From: Flaccisagitta enflata
Lineage: Eukaryota; Chaetognatha; Sagittoidea; Aphragmophora
Reading direction: 5' to 3'
NCBI GenBank assembly: GCA_965153355.1
Contig: OZ231128.1
Span: 48,670,001-48,734,000, forward strand
DNA: 64,000 nt
The notes beneath the pieces were generated by a model. That model saw only the letters and a program-made list of their open reading frames with translations, searched no databases and had not been told where the DNA came from. The position numbers and the translations under genes were made by a program. This document shows positions 11,867-25,166 of this stretch, in pieces. Position 1 is the stretch's first letter; each line of letters opens with the position of its first letter.

Positions 11867-12026
11867 AAACAAAGCTGGATACATGGCAGGACAGTTGCGG
11901 ACGGTTTGGCAGGGGCGGTAATGCAAAAAAATGCTCGCAATTTAAACAAATTACGGGACCGACCGACCAACCGACCGACCGACCGACCGACATGGCAAGG
12001 TGGAGTCACGTTTCCGCAACTAAAAA
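11867..12026 (-). mobile_element. Family A element nested in the hAT element
   Basis: On the minus strand it starts TTTTTAGTTGCGGAAACGTG and continues through (GGTC)n, CCGCCCCTGCCA and GTCCGCAACTG. It ends in a diverged CCAGCTTTGTTT. It lies in the left arm of the 10,579-15,081 element and has no counterpart in the right arm, so it arrived later. Confidence 0.6.
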
Positions 12027-12229
12027 TCTTTGTAAATCTCACTACATCCAGTCAGAACTAGGACAAACATACTTATTGAGAGCTCTGGACACTGATACCT
12101 GGGTCAAAACAGGCTAAAAACAGGCCAGAAATAGCCTAAAATGGCCCAAATCCAGCCAAAATGGGCCAATTCCAGGCAAAAATAGCCCGAGACCAGGTAA
12201 AATGGACCAAATCTGGCTAGGAAACTTGA

Positions 12230-12790
12230 ATTCTAGCCTGAGTTCTATCATTTTGGCCCCTTAAACTTAGATTCTGGCTCCCTAAACACACACCCAAGCT
12301 TTAGAGACCCAGATCCTGACCTTTGAGACCCAGATTCTGACCTCCAAGACCTAGATTCTGGCCTCAAAGACCTAAATCCAAGCCTCAGGGGCCCAAATCC
12401 TGGCCTCAGAGACTGAAATCCTTGCCTCTGAGACCAACAAATTGGTCTCTGAGACCCAGATTCTGGCTTCAGAGACCCAGATCCTGGCCTGCTCCTCTCT
12501 CAACTTAACCTACAAACTATACAATAAGGGCAAGGGTACTATTGTCCATATACTACCTTCTGTCATTTCTCCATGGTATTCAATAAAAATTTGAATAACA
12601 AGGCATCCTGGACAGAAGGAAGGCAGACTGAAGGATAGACGGACGGACAGACGGACGGACAGATTCCCTCTGTGTTCTACAGGACTTTGTCCCCTTTGGG
12701 GCCGCTGCCCTGCTCCCTCTCAACCTTAATCACTTTCTACTCAAGCAGGGCACGGGTACTGCTGACCACTTACTGCCTTTGGGCTCCTAT
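12230..12790 (-). mobile_element. Family B pieces with 20-21 bp minisatellite
   Basis: A minisatellite of AGACCCAGATTCTGGCCTC units (about 12,300-12,500) is followed by two family B outer segments. One keeps the stem TTTGGGGCCGCTGCCCTG at about 12,693 and the outer end CGGGTACTGCTGACCACTTA at about 12,750. It sits at the centre of the hAT element, between its arms. Confidence 0.5.
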
Positions 12791-13070
12791 TAACAATTAT
12801 TTTGCCACTCTCACTCAATCCAGTGAGAACTAGGTCAAATATACTCATTGAGAGATTTGGAAACTGATACCAGGGACATAACAGATCAAAAACAGGCCAA
12901 AAATAGCCTTAAATGGTCAAAATTGACCTTATTATCTAAGATCTCATACTTGTTTAGATTATTTTGTGTATCTAGGACAAATATACTCATTGAGAACTCT
13001 GGACCCTGAAACCAGGGTCATAACAGGCCAAAAACAGGCCAAAAATGGCCTAACATGGCCACAATTGACT

Positions 13071-13370
13071 TTTTGGGCAGTGGCCCCGAAGGGGACGATG
13101 TCCTGTAGAACACAGGGGAACTTTTGTTCATTTTTCCGTCCGTCCACTCATTGGTTCATTTGTCCCCCCCTGGCTCAAATCCCAGCCTGAAGGCTCAAAT
13201 CCCAGCCTGGAGGCTCAAACCTTAGCCTTAAGGTCCAAATCCCAGCCTTGAGGTCCAAATCTTGGTCTTAAGGCTTCAAAGATGGGATTGGAACCCCAAA
13301 TCTGGGACTTGGGCTTCAAGGCTGGAATTTGGGCCTCAAGGCTGGGTGATAGGCTTGGAGGCTTGGATCT
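13071..13370 (+). mobile_element. Family B fragment
   Basis: It begins TTTTTGGGCAGTGGCCCCGA (13,071), then GGGGACGATGTCCTGTAGAA. A core of AGGCTCAAATCCCAGCCTG units follows to about 13,370. The closing stem is missing. Confidence 0.55.
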
Positions 13371-14507
13371 GATCTGTTATGGGCTTGGGCTTGGCTCTCA
13401 ATGAGTAAGTTTGACCTAGTTTTGACTGAATTAAGTGAGATTGGCGAAAAAATTCTGAATAACAATGATCTGTTTGATGAAAAATGCAAATTTTGGCCAT
13501 TTTAGACCATTTTTGGCCTGTTTTTGACCTGCAAAGACTCTGGTAGCTGTGTCCAAAGCTCTCAATGAGTATATTTGTTCTAATTTTGACTGGATTTAGT
13601 GAGATTAGAAAAAAAAATTCTGAATAACAATGATCTATTTGATAAAAATGCCAATTTTGGCTATTTTTGGCTATTTTTGGCCTGTTTTTGGCCTAATATG
13701 ACCCCCATACTTGTGTCCATAGCTCTTGATTTGTATATTTGACCTAGTTCTGACTGGATCGAGTGAGATTAGCGAAAAAATCTTAAATAACAATGATCTA
13801 TTTGATGAAATTGCCGATTATGGCCATCTTAGGCCATTTTTGGCCTATTTTTGGCCTGTTATGACCCCCGTATTAGTGTTGAAAGCTCTCAATGAGTATA
13901 TTAGTCCTAGTTCTGACTTCAATGAGAGCGATTGTCAAGAAATTTTGAGATAAGGCTGATATTTTTGAAAAAAATGCTGTTTTTGGCTTATTTGGGCCAT
14001 TTTAGGCCTGTTTTTAGCCATTTACAGACCCTGTATGGCCACCAGATTCTTGTAAACTGTGAATTCACTTCAGTTGTTGTTAGGTTTGACTAAAAAATGC
14101 TACCAGGTGACAACAGTGTACTTCAATTAGCCAAAAAGTGCATTTTTACCCCTAAAATGACAAAAAAATGGATTTTTGAAAGGGGGGCCCAAAAAATATT
14201 TCAAAATGGAGGTCAGATTTGGATTCAGCACAAAAAAATATGTCAGAACAATGAAGTTTCAGAGCTTTTTGGCAATTTTTACCCCACACTTCACTTTCTG
14301 CCATTAAGCTCCCTGACTAAAGTGGGTGAAGGATGAAAAGAGGAGGAGGAAGAGGATCTTATGAGAGTTGAAGTGGGTTGTAAATATAGACAAAGAGGAA
14401 GGAGAAGAATAAGAATCAAGAATCCATTAGAGTAACAATCTGTAGAGGCTGAGAGGTTGAGGAGGAGGAAGACCAAGAAGATTAAAAATCCTAATGAAAA
14501 AGAAAGA

Positions 14508-14512
14508 GAGAC

Positions 14513-14590
<78 letters not shown>
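14508..14590. repeat. GA dinucleotide microsatellite
   Basis: A nearly pure GA run inside the right part of the hAT element. The neighbouring 14,330-14,800 region is purine-rich, with no gene. Confidence 0.95.
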
Positions 14591-14593
<3 letters not shown>

Positions 14594-15267
14594 AACAGAC
14601 AAATAGAGAGCCAGAACGACTGGGAGAGATAATGAATAATGAAAGATAGAATCAAATAAATACAAGAAAATGGAGAAAAAGAGAATCAGATAAACAAAAA
14701 AAGAAACAAATAGATAATTGTAGCAAAAGAAAAAATAATAAAAAAATAACCCAAGAGGGTAAGGACACAACACGAAAAAATTTCAGCTCTTCTTATTTAA
14801 TAAAATATGTATATATGTAGTTATCAAAATTATCTTTTTTAAAATTTTAGTACTGTATTTAACTATAATCTTTTCTAAAACATAATACTACTTGATATTC
14901 AATACTTATTATTAGAACTATATATACTTACAAAAATATTTTATTGTATGCAATAATTATGTATTGTAAACAATTTTAATAGATATTGTATTGTATTGGT
15001 ATTGTATTGTATTGTCCCAATACTTGAAAGTATTGTATTGGTATTGTATAGTTGACAAAAATGCTATATAGCTCAGGCCTGATGGCAACACCAGTCCATA
15101 CTGTATCATTTTCTTGATAAGAAAGATCTCATCAGTTTTTCGCTTGCAAGTAGAGTGATTTTTATGCAAAACACTTTGGAAATCTCAGCTGGAATCCTCA
15201 TAAGGTATCTCTCGTAACTCTTGGATACACATCCTAGTCCACCAACAACAACAGGTATAACATCGCG

Positions 15268-15269
<2 letters not shown>

Positions 15270-15358
<89 letters not shown>

Positions 15359-15410
15359 GAAAGAATGAAAGCCAGCAAGAAAGAAAGAAAGCAAGAAAGA
15401 AAGAAGGAAA

Positions 15411-15480
<70 letters not shown>

Positions 15481-15500
15481 GGGAAAGAGGGAAAGAAAGA
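15270..15500. repeat. GA and GAAA microsatellites
   Basis: A (GA)n run at 15,270-15,357 is followed by (GAAA)n at about 15,380-15,482. From 15,090 to 15,269 and from 15,500 to 15,600 I see no feature. Confidence 0.95.
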
Positions 15501-15604
15501 ATGAAAGGAAGGAAGAGAGATAGAAAAAAAGAAAAGAAAAGAAATGAAAAGAAAAGAAAAGAAAAGAACAAAAATAAGGAAACAAAAGAGAAAGTGAGAG
15601 GAGC

Positions 15605-15787
15605 AAAAAACACGCCCGGATACACGGCGACCGAAGTCGCGTGTGGTTAGGCAGGGGCAGTGATTAAAAGGCTAACCAAGCATTTGGGCAGGAGCAGCAA
15701 AAAGGGCAGTGTTAGCGACCATCCGACCAACCGGCCGACCGACCGACATAAGCGGGTTGAAGAGTCGCGTGCACGCGACTATAAAAA
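15605..15787 (-). mobile_element. Family A element, full length
   Basis: On the minus strand: TATAGTCGCGTGCACGCGACTC with its perfect palindrome (15,763-15,780), CTTCAACCCGC, a GGTC stretch, CTGCTCCTGCCCAAATGC, CACTGCCCCTGCC and an end of GTGTATCCGGGCGTGTTTT. The run of GCCTTGA hexamers that follows (15,800-15,900) is a separate short minisatellite. Confidence 0.65.
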
Positions 15788-16023
15788 GGGGGAGAAGGGT
15801 TTGCTGGAGCCTTACACCTTGCTTGAGCCTTGAGCCTTGAGCCTTGAGCCTTGAGCCTTGAGCCTTGCTTACACCTTACTTGAGCCTTTCAGATACAAAG
15901 CGGGAAAATATTTTCATAGTTTCATTGTCTCGTCGGGTATCAGAAGTTTCCTAACCCAAAGAAAAAACTAACGAATCTTGGAAGCTCATCTATCCCTAGT
16001 AATCAGCCGAACGTGTTAGTGAC

Positions 16024-16171
16024 CAGCGCCGTATGGGAGTCTATGATTTTGGGGGTGCCGCCCTCAATTTGTGTCACAACAACTTCTTTGTGTCCCGATC
16101 AATCTAAGTAGTGATTTTATTTGTACATGTATAGAAAACAATTATTTTTTGTGCAAATCAGTAAAAGAAAG

Positions 16172-16250
<79 letters not shown>

Positions 16251-16819
16251 GCGTGTCCCAATTGGTCCCTTCAAATAACGTGTTTGCAATGTATCCCTTT
16301 GTCCTGCTAATCCAATATGGAGTGAAAAAATTCATGAAGATGACCATTTTCCTTTTCTCAAAATTCATTTGTCTCCAGTTTTTTTTTAGCTCTCAAAGTT
16401 TCCCACAGAGATCAATGGGGAAGCTAATTTCCCCATGCTCTTTCGTTGCTAAAGGGACTAACAACTGCCATTGAAAATCTCCTATCAAACAAAAATCATC
16501 CACAAAACAAAGACGCAAATGTTGTCGGTGTTGCCTGCTACACAGATAACATACAGGAAGATGTTTTTGGTCTTACAAGCAAACTGAAGTCTGACATTTT
16601 CTCCTACAGCATTATGCAAATCAGGACTGAAGGCTGCTAAAAAAACGGAAGATAAACTATTTTTGAAAAAAGAAAAACAGTCAGGGCCTTGAAATTAGTC
16701 CCTCCGTCTTGGGTAAGCGGGACAAGAAGAAAATCCTAACTTTTGCTATGTGAAGCGCCAAAGTGTCCCAACAAGGGGCCGCCATGGCGGTCCCGGCGGC
16801 CCCTTGTCATACGGCCCTG
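16024..16819. mobile_element. hAT-type non-autonomous element, 8-bp target duplication
   Basis: The octamer TTAGTGAC flanks a 796-bp segment at 16,016-16,023 and 16,820-16,827. The ends are CAGCGCCGTATGGGAG and, inverted, CAGGGCCGTATGACAAG, as in hAT. The interior has a CT microsatellite (16,174-16,247) and a 63-residue open frame ending at 16,640 of no recognised family. A GC-rich hairpin lies near the right end (16,771-16,807; stem ACAAGGGGCCGCC). No transposase is present. Confidence 0.8.
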
Positions 16820-16827
16820 TTAGTGAC

Positions 16828-17199
16828 CATAATCATTCATCTAAGAAGATCCTTGCTTATCTGCAGTCGTTAAAATATTTGGTGCGCAGCTGCTAACAAG
16901 ATATCATTGAAACACGCCACGGCACCTTTTGATGAGATCGGCTCCATCCATTGGTTGTTTATTTGTCGGTCGGTCTGCAGCGAAATATGTTGTTATCAAT
17001 GACTGTTTGTCCATCATAATTGAAAGAAACCATTAAATTCATTTTTGTTTTTGTTTTATTCTTTTTTTCACTCTGGCTATCTTTTATTTGTGATTGCTTA
17101 AATAGTATTTGAAATTTTGTCCTGCGCAACACATTTTGATGTGTGAATACATTCAATATTAAGGGTAGAGGGGGGTACAATTCGACACCAGGGGTAAAC
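16828..17199. other. No gene recognised
   Basis: AT-rich DNA with poly-T stretches. I see no ORF of note, no RNA gene and no clear repeat end. Confidence 0.5.
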
Positions 17200-17492
17200 A
17201 GCCGCAAAAGCGTTAGATGGTAAGCGGCACCTGTGCCCTACCTAAGATGGTGGTGATTGAGGGAGGGAGCAGGGCAGTCGCCCTAATGGTGCCAATGGCC
17301 TTGAGGCTGGAATTTGGGCCTTAAGGATAGGATTTGGGCCTCGAGGCTGGGATTTGGTCCTCGAGGCGGGGGGGAGGGGGTTACGCAGAAGAAGAAGGAG
17401 ACGGAGAAGATAAAGGAGAAGGAGAAGGAGAAGAAGAAGAAATTTTCCCATGTGAGAAAGCATAGGTCATCGGCCCCTGCTCAAAAGGGTCT
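17200..17492 (+). mobile_element. Family B element, short complete copy
   Basis: The outer end AGCCGCAAAAGCGTTAGATG (from about 17,200) is followed by GGGCAGTCGCCC, a degenerate stem 1. A few 21-bp GAGGCTGGGATTTGGGCCT units, a GAAGAAGG run and the inverted stem (GAAAGCATAGGTCATCGGCC) come next. The element lacks coding capacity. Confidence 0.6.
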
Positions 17493-17762
17493 TCCACCCT
17501 TTTTGGGGAAAATCAAGGAAGGCTTTTCGTACCTAGTTTTTATCAAAAACAGAAACTTTGGAAAAATGAATAAAAAGATCAGGACATTTTCCTTCCAGGA
17601 ATGGTTAATTTATAAAACTTGAAGTCTTGTCTAGCACGTGTCTTTGTTGGGTTTTTCTTTGTTTATTATCGGAAGGGAATAAAGAGTATGGATTTGGCAT
17701 CTGAGACTCAGCTTTGCCAAGTCTTGTTAAGAAACATTAAGGCAGAAGAACGGAACAAGTCC

Positions 17763-17763
<1 letters not shown>

Positions 17764-17859
<96 letters not shown>
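17764..17859. repeat. GA dinucleotide microsatellite
   Basis: About 48 GA units. The flanks 17,493-17,763 and 17,860-18,611 show no gene, only scattered short frames. Confidence 0.95.
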
Positions 17860-17860
<1 letters not shown>

Positions 17861-18611
17861 TACAAGAAAACGAAGCGCCGAAATAAGAATATAAGCGCGT
17901 TGAGCACTCTCAACACAGTAATTGGAAGCGAGGGTCAGCGGGACATGGAAATATGGAAATAGTTATGACCCTGGGGGCCGGCCTATTGGGAATAGATCAC
18001 CTATCAACGCTGAGCTGAAGCCCGTAACGCGTCTCACTGAGGTTTTACTGTTACTCTTCCTCTACCAAATCGGCAACCAAGGTTCGAGACTTTCTTTGAT
18101 TTTTATTCTCTACTTGGAGAAATCATCACGTTTTTCATCAGGGCTCAATTCTTACCGCCAGATGACGCCCGAGTTAAGGGGGAGGGAGGAGAGACAGGAA
18201 GAGATTGTTGAAGGAGTGGAGCAGCAAGACTGCTAGAAGAACGGTAGTAGAGGAGACAGAGGGACACAGAAAGAGGGGAGAAGCGTTCAGTTGTCAAAAG
18301 AAGATGAACAAGTGACGCGGGGTTTAAATTTCATCGTGGCCGGTTGGGTAGGGGCGTACAACCTCCCCCCTACCAGATCCCCCTACTAAGCCACAACCCA
18401 CCTCTACTATCTAGCTTGTAAATCATACGGACTCCCTCCCATATTCCCATATTCATAGCACCTAAACCTCAATAATCAATAAAAAAATGAAAGCAGATCA
18501 ACAAACAAAAAAGTTTCCATTCAAGACTAATCAAGCTAGAACCCTAGGGTTAGCCTTAAAAATCTAAAAGCTCTGAGACCATGTTGGGTTTTTTGTTTGC
18601 TCTTCCGATTT

Positions 18612-18830
18612 AACAAGGCCAATACCTATAAGTCGCGTGCAAGACTTACAGATTGACTTAGAATGACTTAGAATGACTCAGAATACTGTTAAATGACTTC
18701 AAATGACAAAAGGAACTAAAATTGGTAAAAAAAAAATCAAAAGTGTAACGGAATGACAGACCGGCCAACCAACCAACCAACCGACGGACGGACAAAGCGG
18801 GGTGTAGAGTCGCGTGCACGCGACTAAAAA
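18612..18830 (-). mobile_element. Family A element, variant with TATAGGTGTTGG-type 3' end
   Basis: On the minus strand: TTTTTAGTCGCGTGCACGCG (18,811-18,830), CTACACCCCGCTTTGTCCGT, GGTT repeats, about eight GTCATTCTAA decamers, then GCACGCGACTTATAGGTATT and the terminal GGCCTTGTT. The word AGTCGCGTGC occurs near both ends in opposite orientation (subterminal inverted repeats). This variant is the short form of the 1.5-kb copies at 30,838-32,364 and 35,988-37,594. Confidence 0.7.
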
Positions 18831-20460
<1,630 letters not shown>

Positions 20461-21807
20461 GAGATACTGTGCTGCCAGGATGCACAGTCATCACCTGGGA
20501 CATTTCAAAGTTCAAATAGACTTCATCTAACTCGATTCCTAGTTTTAGGGTAAAATGAGAAAAATGAGAAAAAATAAAAAAAAGATTCAAAAAATCATAG
20601 CTCCAAAATTATCGATCGCACAGAATTCTGCTTGGCGTCATCTGAAAGTGGAGATTCAGCTCTTTCTTAGCTATTAATTTCATGCGTAGCACCATTCAGC
20701 CCCCAAAACTTACCAACTTTCTCAAACGCTTCATGAGAGAAAGGGAAATCCAACAAACTCTGCAGGACTCAAAAAGACCGAAGGGACTTCGTCTCTTCGA
20801 CTTTTTTCCAAATTATCAGATCAAAAGAGGCTCTCAGAACATTCTAACGAGTGATTCACTTGGATCCTAGACATCCTCGCGGCTGAAAAGGGCCAAAACA
20901 GTGATTTTCAAGGAGGCATAACGGACGGATGGACGGACAGATGGACATCCCTCACCATACAGTACCGGAACCGGTACCGGTACCCAACCTAACAAAATAT
21001 GGAAGAGGGCCTTGTGATTCCTCGCTGACTAGCTACTACGCGCATTACTTTTTGTTAGTCATTTAGCAAAACTTACTTGACAAATTACAAACATCCATAC
21101 TGAGTCTATCCCTGAGCACTAACGCTTACAAAAAAAATAGATAGAGCAATGATTGTGACCTGTTTAACCAAATCACTCGTGGGCAACATTGTTAAGTAAC
21201 CATCGCACACTATGTACATATGTTGATTAGAATCTAATGATTAATATGCTAAAATAAAGAATCTATGAAAATGGAATTGCAGAATAGAAATAATCAACGT
21301 TCTGTCGCTGTCTTGAAAAACGGAACATAAGAGGCGGGAAAAAGGAAAGCGGATTGTGAGAGCGGCATCAAACAATGTCAAATTGAGATCCGGCATCACT
21401 GCTAAATCAAATTAAGTTGATGGGGCGAAAGGTTAAGGATTCCAATCGATGTTTACGACAAAATGGGTCTGGAAAAACCGGCATTCCCAGAGGAATTGAA
21501 AAGGAAAAAGGGGAAAGTGCCGGAAGAAGAGTGAATGGGAAGCAACAAGTCGTTCCAGAGATAAGAAGAAGAAGGGACGGAAGGAAGCAAATTGCCGAGT
21601 AAAAGGCACAACTCCAAAAAATGGTGTGGTAAATCCTCAGTTCTATGTACTTCCACGTACTACTGTGTAGATATCCTCTCCGTCTTCGCACCTTTATTGA
21701 AGAAGAAGAAAAAGAAGAGGAAAAGAAAAAGAAGAGGAAAAAGTAGAAGAAAATTCTAAGGATAAAGAATACAAGCAAGGAGACAAAGAAGAGAAATTTT
21801 CTAGAGG
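20461..21807. other. No gene recognised
   Basis: Mixed unique-looking DNA. The dispersed repeat shared with 4,470-4,520 lies at about 21,005-21,060, preceded by GGAACCGGTACCGGTACC. Purine-rich GAAGAAG stretches lie at 21,700-21,770. Short frames here have no recognisable domains. Confidence 0.4.
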
Positions 21808-23027
21808 AAAACAAGTCACCCAAGGATCACACATGGTCAGCGGTACCTCTGGCCTGCTTGGGGTGTTTAGGTGATGAGGTTAGGTTAAAGCAGGACAGCC
21901 GCCTCAAAGAGCCAATGTCCTTTAGAACTCAGGGATGAATTTCCAAATGTCAAGTGATGATATAAGGGGTCTGATAGGGCCTGATCATATCTCAGAGGTT
22001 TGATTTCAGGCCTCAGTGACCTGGATTGGTCCAGGAGGGCCTAAGAGGGTTGATCTCAGGCCTGTAAGGATTTATTCAAGGCATGTGAGGACTTTTTTTA
22101 AGCTTGTCTGGGCTTTGAGGCCAGTGAGGGCTGAAATCAGCCAAATTGAGAGCTGATTTTTTGCTTTTTTGGGCAGCGGCCCCAAAGAGCCCATGTACTG
22201 TAGAACACAGGGGGGAATTTCAGCCAGGTAACATTCACGGTAAGAGCTGATTAAAGGCCTGAGAAAGATGTTTTTAGGCCTGGGAATGGTGATCTCAGGT
22301 CTAAGAGGACTGATTTCAGGCCTTATTTCTGGCCTAAAAAGGCTGATTTTAGGCCCCAGAAACTAGATTACAGTGTGAACATTGTCAAATGCAAGAAAGT
22401 ATTAAGCTTTTACTCCTTAATGCTTCATCTTCATGACCTGGAATTGCTTTTCTCTTTAAGTACTATGCTTGACGTTTTTTGTATCAAAATTTTACGGGTC
22501 TAATTTGAATACAGTTAAACTTTGCAATAACGGACCCAAGAGTAACGGAAACCCAGCAATAGCGGAAAGTTTTCATTGGTCCCTGCATTTTCTTTTTTAT
22601 TTCTTTGTATAAAAATCCCGCTAAAACCGGCCTCGCCTGTATTGAAAAGTTCGTCTAATCCGCATGACCTGAGCAGTACGAAGGTCGGAAATCCCTAGGC
22701 CAATAACGGAAAATCGACATTCATCAATGGCCATCGCCGCGAAGCTAGTGGTGAAATTGTTGGCATCAATAGGATTTCGCGAAATAGAGAAGAGAGAGAG
22801 AGAGAGAGATGTAACTGACGCACTACTCATTTACTTTATCCATCTCCAACAATAATATCTTGCACATCTTACAAGAAGCCAGCTTCACCAAAGATTCAAA
22901 GATTCATTTTTCATCCTTAAGAAATGATTACTCGATCTTTATGAAGAAACCCGCGTGGAGCATTTGTCAACTTTCAAGGCACTCACTACTTTGTATGTTT
23001 TGTATTATAAGCAAGTTTATCCTTCTT

Positions 23028-23255
23028 TTTAGGTACAGACGCGCGACACTTCACCTTGCCATGTCGGTTGATCAGTCAGTCCATCCTACATGTTTAATTG
23101 CGAACACGCTCTATAAGAGAGCTTTGTCAAATCCTCGAAGATAAATCCCGTGAACCATGGTCAATGAGAAATAGGCGTTTAGATACTTTTGCATGTAGTA
23201 GAGACTTGTAGTGTGGATTGAAGTTGGTATTTCCGCCCCTGCACACCCGTCCGCA
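23028..23255 (+). repeat. Family A fragments
   Basis: Pieces reading TTTTTAGGTACAGACGCGCG, GTTTAATTGCGAACACGCTC and CCGCCCCTGCACACCCGTCC lie in order. They are diverged or deleted family A material. Downstream, 23,570-23,680 has TACTTACTATACT repeats. Confidence 0.45.
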
Positions 23256-23759
23256 ACTGATTTTTTTTTGTTTCATTATCGATTAATGTGTAATAGGTGT
23301 TGTGTATCAGATGTCTCACAGACAGAGATTAGCGTTACTGAACGTCAGTGGTCGGCCGTTATGAGGTCGTTATATGGTAAAAATCCGCCATTTTATGCTA
23401 AGGTCGTTATCCCTAAATAACTGGACGTTATTTACATAAGGTTACACATTATCTATGTAAAAGGAACAGGTGTTAAAAAAGGTTCATTGCATTTGACTCA
23501 TGGAAATTACTCGTTATGAATGGACAACATTACATATCTTATATACTATACTCTGCTGCCTGTGCCTCACTATACTTACTATATACTTACTATACTTACT
23601 ATACTTATGATACTTACTGTACTTACTATACTTACTATGCTTTCTATACTTTCTATACTTTCTATACTTACTATACAAGACCCTCTTCTATTCATTTCAG
23701 TTAGAGTAGAAAAAAGGATATTGTTCCACCTATCATACTTTGGCCTAAACACTGTTAAA

Positions 23760-23763
<4 letters not shown>

Positions 23764-23808
<45 letters not shown>

Positions 23809-23818
23809 GAGAGAGAGA
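23764..23818. repeat. GA dinucleotide microsatellite
   Basis: A short, nearly pure GA run within the nested transposon region. Confidence 0.9.
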
Positions 23819-24051
23819 ATATCGGCAAACTGAAACATAAGAATAAAAGAAGATCCGGAAGAGAAGAAGAAAGGAACGATCGGTTTCATGGTGATTTATC
23901 CGTTATCCGTTATCCCATATATCCTATGCGTTACACGGGTTGCATCTCGATACCTAATCTCTGTTGCGACTGTAATATGTGTATCAGAACCTTGTTTATT
24001 TCTTAATTTTGTCTGTCTCTCATTTTTCTTTTTCTTTTTTTTTTTGGTTTT

Positions 24052-24224
24052 TATTTTTGAACATGCAACTCTATAAGAGGCTGTCCGTCCGTCAAGCGGT
24101 TGGTCGGTTGATAGGTCGTTGATCGATTGGTCAGAGACTGTCGAGTCAAAAGTGAGGAAAACATGCATCATCTGCCCCTGCCCACCCGTCCGCAACTGGT
24201 GGCCGTGTATCCAGCCTTGTTTTT
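24052..24224 (+). mobile_element. Family A element, full length
   Basis: It runs from TTTTTGAACATGCAACTCTA through GGTTGGTCGG repeats and the CTGCCCCTGCCCACCCGTCC box, and ends GGCCGTGTATCCAGCCTTGT. It is the variant also found at 10,280-10,481. Confidence 0.65.
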
Positions 24225-25166
24225 TTTTCTCTTCATGTCTTTTGGTCTGATTATCTTTTTATCTGTCTATTGGGATTCTTTCAAATGTCAATCTTCCTGT
24301 CTTCTTAATTGCCTTTCTTCCTGTCTGTCTGTCTGCCAGTCCGTCATTCTGATATTCTTTTTACCCTATACCTATCTGTTCCTATTTATTTACATAATCG
24401 CTTTTCATGTTATCTTTTTGTTACAAGACGTGTCCTGTCTTCCTGCATCAAAGCTTTGGCTATTCTTTGCTAATTCATGATCAAGACTAGTCAAATTGGC
24501 AACACCGGAATTCGGCACAACCGGAAAAAAACAACTAGTCCCTTGAAATCCGTTATTGCGGGGTTCCACTGTAGTTTGTTCATAACATCAGTTTGAAATA
24601 AAATGAACATTCACAGTTTGAGCATGATTATTGATTTTTTTCATCTGGGCAATATTCTTTTTAATGGTTCTGATGATAAAGCCATTTAAGCAAAAGATGC
24701 TAAATTGGTTTCAAATGAAAGATAGTCAAATCATCTTCCATTTGAGAACAATCTGGCATCTATAGATCAAGCCATCTTCAAATGAGAGCAAATCAAAGAA
24801 AAACTTTCCTGGTTAAAGAAGGAGATTTTGAGCTGAAAATGAGGTTTTCTAGAAATGCCTTTTTTACTTCAATTTGATGTTGTGGACAAACTATTCAACT
24901 CAGACCCATGAAATTTTGATACAAAAAACGTCAGACATAGTACTATAAAAGAAAAATGATTTCAAATCATGAAGATGAGGCATGTAGAAGTAAAAGCTTA
25001 ACACTTTTCTGCATTTGACAATGTTCACACTGTACAGGCCTCTTAGGCTTTGGGGCTTCAGGACCAAGGGGGAGAGATGGACAGATAGATGGACAAATAG
25101 ATGTATGTAAATTCCCCCTGTACTCTACAGGACATCGGCCCTTTGGGTCCGCTGCCCAAAAAAGAT

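Larger units (their letters stand above)
10579..15081. mobile_element. hAT-type element with long inverted arms, 8-bp target duplication
   Basis: The ends are CAGGCCTGAGCGATTG and, inverted, CAGGCCTGAGCTATAT. The flanking octamer ATGGCAAC occurs at 10,571-10,578 and 15,082-15,089. An 8-bp duplication with CAGG-type ends is characteristic of hAT. Each end has a block of ATTGTATTGG words, then inverted copies of a region near 10,880-11,230 and 13,930-14,330. Further in are tandem units of about 175 bp (CTCATTGAGAGCTTTGGACA, then AACAGGCCAAAAATGGCC). No transposase is recognisable, so it is non-autonomous or gutted. Nested inside are a family A copy, family B pieces and GA microsatellites. Confidence 0.85.
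22512..24571. mobile_element. pogo/Tigger-like element nested in the TA-flanked element
   Basis: The left end CAGTTAAACTTTGCAATAACGG and the inverted right end CAGTGGAACCCCGCAATAACGG match well over 22 bp, with TA on both sides (22,510-22,511 and 24,572-24,573). CAGTGGAACCCCGNNATAACGG ends are typical of pogo/Tigger elements. The interior holds a family A copy, a GA run and no transposase frame. Confidence 0.65.
22371..25032. mobile_element. TA-flanked element with terminal repeats of about 150 bp
   Basis: The ends are CAGTGTGAACATTGTCAAAT in both orientations, and similarity continues through GCTTTTACT and CATCTTCATGA for about 150 bp. TA lies on both sides (22,369-22,370 and 25,033-25,034). 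This fits a Tc1/mariner-like foldback derivative. A second TA element is nested inside. No transposase is recognised. Confidence 0.65.
21808..25166 (+). mobile_element. Two family B units, the second split by nested transposons
   Basis: The first unit (about 21,808-22,170) has the outer end AGTCACCCAAGGATCACACA, a weak stem and a 20-bp core, and lacks stem 2. A second unit starts TTTTTTGGGCAGCGGCCCCA at about 22,168. Its core is interrupted at 22,371 by a TA-flanked transposon. It resumes at 25,035 and closes with CTACAGGACATCGGCCCTTT, then GCTGCCCAAAAAA, at about 25,165. Confidence 0.6.

Noticed and set aside
16682-16819. A shorter hAT-like unit beginning CAGGGCCTTGAAATT at 16,682.
   Set aside because: No matching octamer flanks it; the boundaries 16,024-16,819 have a perfect TTAGTGAC duplication.
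22621-22800. Sequence near 22.6-22.8 kb with rRNA-like words (GTGGTGAAATTGTTGGCATC).
   Set aside because: Only a short resemblance to small-subunit rRNA (GTGAAATT) could be seen, in a nested transposon, and no flanking conserved rRNA segments follow. I could not support an rRNA call.
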